A stretch of DNA of 64,000 nt, taken from NCBI RefSeq assembly GCF_024437735.1, contig NZ_JANFQO010000001.1:372001-436000 (forward strand), given 5' to 3'. The notes beneath the pieces were generated by a model. It made no database searches, was not told the origin of the DNA, and worked only from the letters and a program-made list of their open reading frames with translations. Position 1 is the stretch's first letter, and each line of letters begins with the position of its first letter. The DNA is from Tahibacter harae. Its GTDB lineage: Bacteria; Pseudomonadota; Gammaproteobacteria; Xanthomonadales; Rhodanobacteraceae. The position numbers and the translations under genes were made by a program. Shown in pieces: positions 17,201-24,151 of the stretch.

Positions 17201-19202
17201 AGCCGCGCAGCATGGCGACCTGGCGCCAGTCCATCTGCGCGCCGAGGATCAGCCGGTTGAAGCCGTCGTTCTCGGCCTGGCCGCGCCAGATGCGCTCGAA
17301 CGCATTCTGGAAGGCCTCGCGCACTTCATCGATGTCGAACTCGATCGCATTGGCGGTCTGTACGTCGAAATCCTGGATGGAGATGGTGGATTCGCCCAGG
17401 TCCATCTCGTAGGGATGTTCGGACACGATCTTCAGGCCCATGTTTTCCAGCATGGGCAGCGCTTCGGACAGGGTGATGGGCGCGCCGTAGCGGAACAGCT
17501 TGAAGCGCAGCCCGTCGCCCTTCTTGCGCGAGCGGTACAAGGAAAGGCGGATGTCATCCGGCGACTTCAGCGCCGCGGCGGCTTCCACGTCGGCCACCGC
17601 CAAGTGCGGCGTGACTTCCTCGATATAGCTGGCCGGCAGCGCCTTGCCGTACTTGTTGGCGAGCTTGAGGCCCTTGTCCTCGCCGTGCTTCTGCACCAGC
17701 GCATCGCGCAGTTCGTCGGACCAGTTGCGCACGATCTGGGTGAGCTTCTGTTCGATCTCGGCGATGTCGTAGCCGCCGCGCTCGCCGGGCTTGGGACGGA
17801 TCACCAGGTGCAGGCGCGCCAGTGCGGATTCACCCACCTGCACGGTGGAATCGACGCGGTCGCCGTGCAGCACGCGCTTGAGCATGGCTTCGATGCGTTC
17901 GCGCGTGGCGTTGTCGAAGCGGTCGCGCGGGATGAACACCAGGCAGGAGAAGAAACGGCCGTACTTGTCGCGGCGCACGAACAGGCGCGAACGGGTGCGT
18001 TCCTGCAGCTGCAGAATGCCCATCGCCGTGGCGAACAGTTCGTCCACGGTGGCCTGGAACAGCTCGTCGCGCGGCAGGGTGTCGAGGATATGGCGCAGCG
18101 CCTTGCCCGAATGCGATTCGCGCTTGAGGCCGGAACGCGCCATCACCGACTCGACCTTCTGCCGCACCAGCGGCACGTCCTGCGGCCGGCGCATGTAGGC
18201 GCCGGAGGTGAACAGGCCGAGGAAGCGCTGCTCGGTCACCGGCACGCCGGCGTCGTTGAAGCCGAGCACGCTGATGTAGTCCATATAGCCCGGGCGGTGC
18301 ACGGTGGCGCGGGAATTGGTCTTGGTCAGGATGATGGCGTCGGTGGAACCCGACTGCGGCAATTCGCGCGCGACCAGGGTGTTGAGCGGCCGCGGCGCGG
18401 CATCCTCGTCCTGGCGCAGTATGCCCAGGCCGGTGTTGGGCAGGGTGCGCAGTACATCGACGCCGTCCACCTTGTCGACTGCGTATTCGCGGTAGCCGAG
18501 GAAGGTGAAGTGGTCGTTGGCGACGAAGTTGAGGAATTCCTGCGCCTCGGCTACGCCGGCCGCATCGACCGGCAGCTTGCGCTGCGGCAGTTCGCGCGAG
18601 AGTTGCAGCATCTTGTCGCGCATCGCGGCCCAGTCGGCGACCGCCGCGCGCACATCGTGCAGCGAGCGCGCCACGCTCTGCTGCAGGCGCTTGATTTCCT
18701 CGGCCTCGGCGATGCGGCTGATCTCGAAATGCATGACCGACTCGGCCTTGCCCTTGCCGCTGCCGGTATCGGCCCCGATGGTGAGCACATGGCCGCCGGC
18801 ATCGCGCTCGACGCGGTAGACCGGATGCACGATGGCATGCACCAGCAGGCCCGCGGCGCTGACCGCCATGCCGACCGAATCGACCAGGAACGGCGAGTCG
18901 TCGGTGACGACCTCAAGCACGGTATGGGTGGATTCATAGCCCTGTTCGTCCAGCGCCGGGTTGAACACCCGCACCGAGGACGCGCCGGACTTGCGCACAC
19001 GCACGAACTCCAGCAGATCCAGCGCCATCGCGGCCCACTGCGCAGCAGGGCGAACTGCCAGGTCTTCGGCAGTCACCCGGTGCAGCAGGTGGGCGGCGAA
19101 TCCCTGAGCTTCCTTGAGCCGGGCTGCGGACAGCGTGCTCTTGAGTTCAGTCAGCACGGCCTCTACGGCCGGCGCCTGCGCATTCTCGCTCTTGGCGGAC
19201 AT
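14250..19202 (-). CDS. gdhB: NAD-specific glutamate dehydrogenase, large (about 180 kDa) class
   Basis: The 1650-residue protein belongs to the very large NAD-dependent glutamate dehydrogenase class (known from Streptomyces, Pseudomonas and Xanthomonas relatives), which deaminates glutamate to 2-oxoglutarate in the cytoplasm and is mainly catabolic. The long N-terminal half carries ACT-like regulatory segments. The catalytic core is visible around GGLRWSDRREDFRTEVLGL and KNTVIVPVGSKGGFFVKRPP (near residues 865-900), followed by the dinucleotide-binding part with CVGIGDMSGDVFGNGML and VGEGGNLGMTQRGRIE. The ATG at 19202 has AGGGAA upstream; an ATG 51 bases earlier is less likely. It is monocistronic with a clear terminator. 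No frameshift or missing catalytic block was noticed. Identification is confident. Confidence 0.95.
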   Translation of the reverse strand: MSAKSENAQAPAVEAVLTELKSTLSAARLKEAQGFAAHLLHRVTAEDLAVRPAAQWAAMALDLLEFVRVRKSGASSVRVFNPALDEQGYESTHTVLEVVTDDSPFLVDSVGMAVSAAGLLVHAIVHPVYRVERDAGGHVLTIGADTGSGKGKAESVMHFEISRIAEAEEIKRLQQSVARSLHDVRAAVADWAAMRDKMLQLSRELPQRKLPVDAAGVAEAQEFLNFVANDHFTFLGYREYAVDKVDGVDVLRTLPNTGLGILRQDEDAAPRPLNTLVARELPQSGSTDAIILTKTNSRATVHRPGYMDYISVLGFNDAGVPVTEQRFLGLFTSGAYMRRPQDVPLVRQKVESVMARSGLKRESHSGKALRHILDTLPRDELFQATVDELFATAMGILQLQERTRSRLFVRRDKYGRFFSCLVFIPRDRFDNATRERIEAMLKRVLHGDRVDSTVQVGESALARLHLVIRPKPGERGGYDIAEIEQKLTQIVRNWSDELRDALVQKHGEDKGLKLANKYGKALPASYIEEVTPHLAVADVEAAAALKSPDDIRLSLYRSRKKGDGLRFKLFRYGAPITLSEALPMLENMGLKIVSEHPYEMDLGESTISIQDFDVQTANAIEFDIDEVREAFQNAFERIWRGQAENDGFNRLILGAQMDWRQVAMLRGYCKYLLQTGVPFSQAYMEATLNQYPAIAGLLVELFEAKFDPQREGAGKAALEQARKRLAKELDALVPDDVRASNAAVFEALYAARSESRDAQADAIIGVIRVLLDRVASLDEDRILRSFMGVIRATLRTSFYQLDGNKPKDYISFKFDPAQVPDLPKPKPYREIFVYSPRVEGVHLRFGPVARGGLRWSDRREDFRTEVLGLVKAQMVKNTVIVPVGSKGGFFVKRPPVGGDRDAQLAEGIACYRMFINGLLDITDNIVDGEIVHPRNVVRHDANDPYLVVAADKGTATFSDIANSISADHGFWLGDAFASGGSVGYDHKGMGITAKGGWESVKRHFRALGRDCQSEDFTCVGIGDMSGDVFGNGMLLSRHIRLVAAFDHRHIFLDPNPDSAISFKERTRMFALPRSSWADYDASLISKGGGVYPRSAKTIPVSPEVRAVLGIAEDVDQLSPNDLMRAILKAPVDLLWNGGIGTYVKAEAETNADAGDRANNAIRINGRELRCKLVGEGGNLGMTQRGRIEASLNGVLMNTDFIDNSAGVDTSDHEVNIKILLGDAVQREELTLEARNVLLADMTDEVERLVLMDNYRQNQAISVMERMSVSRLGAKQHFVRTLEAQGLLDRQIEFLPSDAEFAERKARGLGLTRPELAILLSYSKIVLFQQLLESDVPEDAYLSRELKRYFPEPLQEKYSAHMERHRLKREIIATAVTNSMINRMGATFVLRMQEDTGQAPAPVAKAYTIAREVLDARELWAQIEALDGKVNGNAQIDALLVIWQLLRNMTRWLLNQPGESLDIAKAVARYHPGMLELKQSLPAVLAPSERSSFDAARERWVGQGFPAELAEQLAGVPALVSALDIIDTAQDNKLKVAQVAQVHFALGEALHLKWLMSKVEELPVETRWHAHARGSLRDELYQQHRALAAQVLKGGKGEGGELVEQWLNRDDASLKFTLGMFADMRTQVVTDYPIVSVAVRRLAQLVQAGAR

Positions 19203-19384
19203 GGGCTTCCCTGAAGCAATGAAAGAACGGCGGAGGATACGCCTGTAGGGCATATGAATCCAGCCAAAAACCTCCTTAAAAACGGGTGTTTAACCTCGCA
19301 GTCAGGGGGCGGTTCCAGGCCCCCGGCGGGGCGCCGAAAGCCAGTGCCATTCCGGGCCGGAATCGCAGGAGCCGCTTTTCTGCA

Positions 19385-19438
19385 CCGCAACAACCAGGCG
19401 CGTCCTCCATCCCGGCCGGGCCGGGATGGAGGACGCGC
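19385..19438 (-). terminator. Long perfect hairpin, probable terminator of the IPTL-CTERM gene
   Basis: GCGCGTCCTCCATCCCGGCC at 19398-19417 is exactly repeated inverted at 19419-19438, leaving almost no loop, so a stem of up to about 18 bp could form. On the minus strand it begins 17 bases after the stop at 19455 and is followed by CTGGTTGTTG, a weak T-rich tract. Confidence 0.6.
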
Positions 19439-19454
19439 ACTTAATGCTGCGACC

Positions 19455-21479
19455 TCAGTACCGGCGCAGCGGACGGCGCCGCTGCGCGACCAGCGCGACC
19501 AGTGCCAGCAGGCCGCCGAGGCCGACCACGCCGGCAGGGCCAAGCGCCGGCACCGGGCGCTGCTGCGGCGACGGCGCGACCGGCGTGGTCACCGCGCTGC
19601 TGCAGCCGCTGCCGCTGCCGCAGCCGTTGCCGCTCAGGGTCGCCGTGTTGACCACCGCGGTGTCCGCGGCGGTGAGGTTCGGCGTCACCGGAATGGTGAA
19701 GGCTGCCTGCGCGCCGGGCGCCAGGCCTGCGGCAATCGTGCAGGTGACGACCTGCCCCGCCGCCGTGCAGCCGGCCGGCAGCGGCGTGCCCACGGCCAGC
19801 GTCGCCGGAACCGGATCGGTCACGGTGGTGATTTCCGTGGTCGCGGCCGACCCCGTGTTGGCGACCGTCAGCGTATAGCTGGCCGGCACGCCGACGACGA
19901 AGCCCGCCGTGCTGGCGGTCTTGGCGAGGCTCAGCTGCGGCGCACCGACCGGCGTAGTGGTCGAGCTGCTGCAATGGGCCGCGGTCGGACAGGTCGTATC
20001 GCCGCCGCCCGAGACCAGCGCCGTATTCGTCACCGTCGTGCCGTCGGCGGCGGGAGTCGGAGTCACGGGGATCACAAACGACACGCTGGCACCGGCGGCC
20101 AGGCCGGCCGGGATGGTGCAGCTCGCGTCCTGCCCCGCAATCGTGCAGCCCGCCGGCGCCGTTCCGGGCGTCAGCGCGGCGGGAATCGCATCCGTCACCG
20201 TCGCGGCGGCGGTGGTAGCGCCGGTACCGCCGTTGGTCACCTGCAAGGTATAGGAAGCCGGCACGCCGACGACGAAGCTGCCGGCACTGGCCGTTTTCAC
20301 GATATCCAGCCGGGGATCCGCCTTGGCATTGGTGAAATCGCAGCGGATCTGCGCATCCGGGCCTACATCCGCCGCGGCCAGGGTCAGGCTGGCAGTGGCG
20401 GGGCCGGTCACCGGCGCGGCCAGCGTGGCGACTACGGCGTTGCCGTTGGCCAGGTCGATGCAGGAGGCGTCGCTGAGCGTCCAGCCGGCAGGCACGGCTT
20501 CGCTGAGCGTGGTGTCCTGCGCCGAATTGGCGATATAGCGGACCAGGCCGTCGACGAAGGTGTTGTCCGTAGCGACGGCGATGGTCTCGCCGGTCGCCGC
20601 GGTCGGCGCCGCGGCATCGCTCTGCACATTGGACGGATAGGAGAAGGTGAAGGAATTCGAGCCGGTCGCGCCCGTGGTGCGCTTGCGGATCTGCAGCGAA
20701 GGCTGGGTCAGCGAGAACATCAGCACATGGCCGTCGCCGGAGCCGGCCGAGTTGACGATGTCGATATTGTCCCAGATGACCTGGCCCAGGCTTCCGGCGG
20801 CCGCATCCAGACGGATAGTGCCGCAGGCGCCTTCGGGGTTGCTCCCGTCGTTCGCTTCGCAGCCGCCGACATTGGCGGTGCGCGCCGTGGAATTGACCAG
20901 CGTGCCGGTGACTTCGAATTCGTTGTTGCCGCTGAGACGGACAATGCTCAGCCCGGCCGTCGGGGCGAACTCGTACTGCCCGGCATCGCTGTTGAGGTAG
21001 TGCATGCGCACGGCGCCGGAATCGAACGCCTGGGCGAAGGTCAGGGTGGTGCGGAAGGAAGGAACCACCGTGGCACATCCAGCCACGGCGCCATCGCGGT
21101 TGATGTTCACGGCGATGCCCGGGGTGACGCCCGGCGTCGGCGCGGGCGTATAGAACGCGCCCGGATAATTCGTTCCCGTGGGCGCCATGCCGCCGCCGTA
21201 CGGTGCGCCGACCTCGCAGGTGGCGTTGGACACCACGGCATTGTTTCCGGCAACGCCACCCAGCGTGAAGGAGAACCCCGTGGTTCCCGAGTAGTTAGTA
21301 CCGAACACCGTGCGCGACTGCGCCGCCACCGCCGCCGGCAGCAGTAGCGCCGCGCCCGTCAGCAGCAGGGCCGCCGTTCCGGCGCGACGCCGGATACCGC
21401 CACCGCCGCCCGCGCAACCCGAAACATCCCTGGCCGTGTCGCTGCCACCGACCGGCCGCCTGCATATCAACTCATTCAT
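19455..21479 (-). CDS. Secreted protein with DUF11-type repeats and IPTL-CTERM-like sorting tail
   Basis: The 674-residue protein has a long twin-part signal peptide (basic GGGIRRRAGT then a hydrophobic run to VAAQ near residue 54). It then has a beta-rich N-terminal region, a prealbumin-like stretch (FTFSYPSNVQSD...VPAGWTLSD) and two DUF11-type repeats, each beginning L.L/IVKTAS..GFVVGVPASYTL. The tail VPALGPAGVVGLGGLLALVA followed by LVAQRRRPLRRY fits the IPTL-CTERM pattern: a PTLG-like motif, a membrane span, then a basic cluster. Such tails are processed by exosortase H; no exosortase gene is in the window. The start at 21479 has AAGGAG 8 bases upstream. Ligand or role unknown; likely envelope-surface. 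Confidence 0.82.
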   Translation of the reverse strand: MNELICRRPVGGSDTARDVSGCAGGGGGIRRRAGTAALLLTGAALLLPAAVAAQSRTVFGTNYSGTTGFSFTLGGVAGNNAVVSNATCEVGAPYGGGMAPTGTNYPGAFYTPAPTPGVTPGIAVNINRDGAVAGCATVVPSFRTTLTFAQAFDSGAVRMHYLNSDAGQYEFAPTAGLSIVRLSGNNEFEVTGTLVNSTARTANVGGCEANDGSNPEGACGTIRLDAAAGSLGQVIWDNIDIVNSAGSGDGHVLMFSLTQPSLQIRKRTTGATGSNSFTFSYPSNVQSDAAAPTAATGETIAVATDNTFVDGLVRYIANSAQDTTLSEAVPAGWTLSDASCIDLANGNAVVATLAAPVTGPATASLTLAAADVGPDAQIRCDFTNAKADPRLDIVKTASAGSFVVGVPASYTLQVTNGGTGATTAAATVTDAIPAALTPGTAPAGCTIAGQDASCTIPAGLAAGASVSFVIPVTPTPAADGTTVTNTALVSGGGDTTCPTAAHCSSSTTTPVGAPQLSLAKTASTAGFVVGVPASYTLTVANTGSAATTEITTVTDPVPATLAVGTPLPAGCTAAGQVVTCTIAAGLAPGAQAAFTIPVTPNLTAADTAVVNTATLSGNGCGSGSGCSSAVTTPVAPSPQQRPVPALGPAGVVGLGGLLALVALVAQRRRPLRRY

Positions 21480-22250
21480 TGCACCACTCCTTGAGGCAAC
21501 CGGATCTCCGTCCCTGTCCACGCACAGGCAATGCATCGCCGGGCCAAGGAAGGTTCCGGTCGCTGGTTTCTGCTGATCGCTTCCCGACTGCCGGATTCGT
21601 CATCCGGCACCTGCACCGTCCACCCGCAGCCGCCGCGCCAGCGCCGCCTGCAGTGGCGATTGATGCGCGCAACCGCCCGCAGCGCGCAGGCCTGCGCGCC
21701 GGCAAGGAAATTCCGCGTAATTCTTCAAACCCCGGATACGACAGCCGCATCCGCACATGCGACGGGCGCGGCGCCAACGACCCCCGCTGTCATGACTCAA
21801 CGCCGAAGCCCGCGGGCCCATGATGCGCCGGGAACATGGCGCAGGCCTTATTATAATATTTACTCGACGTTAATGCATACACGATCGTGGAATTTTGACA
21901 AATATCACAGGTTACTTTTCATACTATTGCAGAACATCGCAGACACTCACGAAATATTGCAGATTCTTGCGCGCCTCCGCGCAGACCGCACCGGCGCAGC
22001 CCATCCCTGAAAACCAGTTCAGAGCCTGAGGGGAACCCCGGATATTGCAGTGCGTGCGTCTACCTAAAATGATCGCAGCCGAATCACCTGCCGCAGGCCG
22101 GCCGCCGCGGGACCGCCGACCATAGACAATATCCACAATTAAACAAAATCACCGCACAGAGGCAACAACTGACCGGGGGCGCCCCGCCGGCGGCCGCCTC
22201 CCCGGCGATTGCAGCGGGGCTGGGCGAGGTTCGACTTTGGTCTCGGGGGA
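21480..22250. promoter_or_regulatory. 770-base non-coding region with an AT-rich regulatory core
   Basis: Between two divergent genes, this stretch has no gene I can support. Its centre (about 21848-21965) is strikingly AT-rich for this genome. It holds a TATTATAATA palindrome at 21850-21857 that gives TATAAT on both strands, and a consensus TTGACA at 21895-21900. The TTGACA has only a poor -10 partner (CATACT or TACTAT at 19-21 bases spacing). A row of TATTGCAGA-like words follows: 21925, 21935 (as CATCGCAGA), 21955, and again near 22042. These features suggest a regulated promoter, most likely serving the minus-strand gene at 21479 with a long leader. Confidence 0.5.
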
Positions 22251-22281
22251 CTGGCAGGCGCCGCGGACCGCCCCCTAGAAT
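22251..22281 (+). promoter_or_regulatory. Candidate promoter of the TetR-RND operon
   Basis: TAGAAT at 22276-22281 is a good -10 hexamer; CTGGCA at 22251-22256 is a weaker -35 with 19-base spacing. The palindromic operator lies immediately downstream, between the presumed start site and the ATG. Confidence 0.4.
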
Positions 22282-22296
22282 CCGCAAATTCTAAAC

Positions 22297-22312
22297 TGGA
22301 CGGTACAGTCCA
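22297..22312. promoter_or_regulatory. Palindromic operator upstream of the TetR gene
   Basis: TGGACGGTACAGTCCA is a 16-base palindrome with a single mismatched pair, arms TGGAC/GTCCA around a central GTAC. It ends 7 bases before the regulator's ATG and 16 bases after the -10. Position and symmetry fit autoregulation by the TetR protein, which would also control the efflux genes that follow. Confidence 0.65.
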
Positions 22313-22319
22313 AAACCCC

Positions 22320-22964
22320 ATGCCCGCCTCCCGTGCCCGCACCAGCAAGCGCCAGCAGCGCATGCGCGAAGCCGCCATCGAACTCATGTTCGAGCTGGGC
22401 TACGCCGTGAGCATGGACGCCGTGGCCCAGCGCGCGGGCTGCTCCAAGCAGACGGTCTACGCCCACTTCGGCAGCAAGGAAGGCCTGTTCCGCAGCGTCG
22501 TGCGCGACCTGCTGGGCCCGATAAGCGCCAGCCTGGAAACCGATTGCGGCGATCTGGAGCAGGCCCTGCGCACGTTTGCCCGCGCACATCTGGAACATTT
22601 GGCGCAGACTCGCACCGTGACCGCGATCCGCATGCTCACGACCGATATCGCCCGCTTCCCGGAAGAGGCCAGGGCGCTGTTCAACGCCGGTGCGCTGAGC
22701 ATCCAGCAGCGCCTGGCGGAATGCCTCGACGCGGCGATGCAGCGCGGCGAACTGCGCCGCGACGACCCGCTGGCCCTGGCCGAGCTGCTGCTGGGCATGC
22801 TGGTCGGCTTCGACATCGACCGCCGCCGCCTCGGCCTGCCGGGGCGCGACACCGCGCAGCAACGCGAAGACTGGGCCGACCGCAGCGTAGATGCCTTTCT
22901 ACGTGCGCATCGCGAACCGTCCGCCATCGTATCCCCCACTCACCGATCAAGGATGTCCCCATGA
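22320..22964 (+). CDS. TetR family regulator of the adjacent RND efflux genes
   Basis: The 214-residue protein has a classic TetR helix-turn-helix near residues 28-57 (MDAVAQRAGCSKQTVYAHFG, then SKEGLF) and an AcrR-type C-terminal ligand domain. It begins at the ATG at 22320, just after a palindromic operator, and its stop overlaps the ATG of the periplasmic adaptor gene as ATGA, so the regulator and pump are translationally coupled. By family behaviour it represses the operon until a pump substrate or related metabolite binds. The inducer cannot be predicted. Confidence 0.9.
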   Translation: MPASRARTSKRQQRMREAAIELMFELGYAVSMDAVAQRAGCSKQTVYAHFGSKEGLFRSVVRDLLGPISASLETDCGDLEQALRTFARAHLEHLAQTRTVTAIRMLTTDIARFPEEARALFNAGALSIQQRLAECLDAAMQRGELRRDDPLALAELLLGMLVGFDIDRRRLGLPGRDTAQQREDWADRSVDAFLRAHREPSAIVSPTHRSRMSP

Positions 22965-24139
22965 GTCCGCTGTCCCTGCGACTGTTTGTTTCCGCCGCCC
23001 TGTTGCTGAGCCTCGCGGCCTGCGGCCAGAAGGGTCCGCCCGCCAATCAAGCGCCGCCGCCGCCGGAAGTCGGCGTGGTCACGGTCAAGGCCTCCAGCGT
23101 GCCGCTGACGCGCGAACTGGTCGGCCGCCTCGCCGCCACGCGCACGGCCGAAGTGCGCGCGCGCGTGCCCGGCATCGTCGAAAGCCGCCTGTACACCGAA
23201 GGCAGCGACGTGACCGCGGGCCAGCCGCTGTTCAAGATCGACCCGGCACCGCTGCAGGCCGCGCTGAACGCGCGCGAGGCCGCCCTGGGTCAGGCCCGCG
23301 CCAACGCCGCCAACGCCGATGCCAAGGCCCGGCGCTACCAGGACCTGTCCGCCCGCGGCGTCATCGCCAAGCAGGACCTGGACGATGCCATCGCCGCCCA
23401 GCGCACCAGCGCCGCGGCGGTGAAACAGGCCCAGGCCGATGTGGAATCGGCGCGCCTGAGCCTGGGCTATGCCTCGGTCACCGCCCCCATTGCGGGCCGC
23501 GCCGGCCGCGCCCTGGTGACCGAGGGTGCCCTGGTCGGCCAGGGCGAGACCACGCCGCTGACCGTGGTCGAGCAGATCGACCCCATCTATGTGGACTTCA
23601 GCCAGTCCGCCGCGGAAGTGGCCCAGCTGCGCCGCGCCCAGGCCGCCGGCAAGCTCAAGCTGGCCGCGCCGGACCAGGTCGAAGTGCAGCTGACCCTGCC
23701 CGACGGCAGCGCCTACGGCCAGAGCGGCACGCTGAGCTTCGCCGATCTCGCCGTCGATCCCGCCACCAGCGCCGTGTCGCTGCGCGCCACCTTCCCCAAT
23801 GCCGAGCGCACCCTGCTGCCCGGCATGTTCGTCAAGCTGCGCCTGGTCCAGGGCGAGCTGGAACAGGCCTTCGTCGTGCCGCAAAAGGCGATCCAGCGCG
23901 ATCCCAAGGGCGCCTACGTGCTCGTGGTCGGCGCCGACAGCAAGGTGCAGATGAAACATGTGGAACTGGGCGAACTGGCCGGCGCCGACTGGGTGGTCAA
24001 GAGCGGCCTGGCCGACGGCGACCAGGTCATCGTCAGCGGCCTGCAGAAGGCCCAGCCCGACAAGCCGGCCAAGGCCGTGCCGCAGGAGCAGCTGGACCAG
24101 CCGCCCGCGCCGGCCGCCCCCGCGGCGCCGAAAGCGTAA
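22961..24139 (+). CDS. RND efflux periplasmic adaptor (AcrA/MexA family lipoprotein)
   Basis: The 392-residue protein has a lipoprotein signal with lipobox SLAAC (Cys21). The adaptor order follows: a barrel-sandwich half-motif (VPGIVESRLYTEGSDVTAGQ), an alpha-helical hairpin (about residues 95-165, Ala/Gln-rich with ARRYQDLSARGVIAKQDLDD), the second lipoyl half (LGYASVTAPIAGRAGRA), a beta-barrel and a membrane-proximal domain. It bridges the inner-membrane pump encoded next and an outer-membrane channel. The Pro/Ala-rich C-terminal tail is ordinary for the family. It overlaps the TetR gene and lies 12 bases before the pump gene. No outer-membrane factor follows, so a channel such as TolC must come from elsewhere. 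Confidence 0.93.
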   Translation: MSPLSLRLFVSAALLLSLAACGQKGPPANQAPPPPEVGVVTVKASSVPLTRELVGRLAATRTAEVRARVPGIVESRLYTEGSDVTAGQPLFKIDPAPLQAALNAREAALGQARANAANADAKARRYQDLSARGVIAKQDLDDAIAAQRTSAAAVKQAQADVESARLSLGYASVTAPIAGRAGRALVTEGALVGQGETTPLTVVEQIDPIYVDFSQSAAEVAQLRRAQAAGKLKLAAPDQVEVQLTLPDGSAYGQSGTLSFADLAVDPATSAVSLRATFPNAERTLLPGMFVKLRLVQGELEQAFVVPQKAIQRDPKGAYVLVVGADSKVQMKHVELGELAGADWVVKSGLADGDQVIVSGLQKAQPDKPAKAVPQEQLDQPPAPAAPAAPKA

Positions 24140-24151
24140 GGAGAACGCCCC

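Noticed and set aside
14454-19214. A 1586-codon open frame antisense to the glutamate dehydrogenase gene
   Set aside because: Its composition (His/Gln/Ala/Gly/Arg-rich, no domains) is that of a GC-rich shadow frame; the opposite strand encodes a complete known enzyme.
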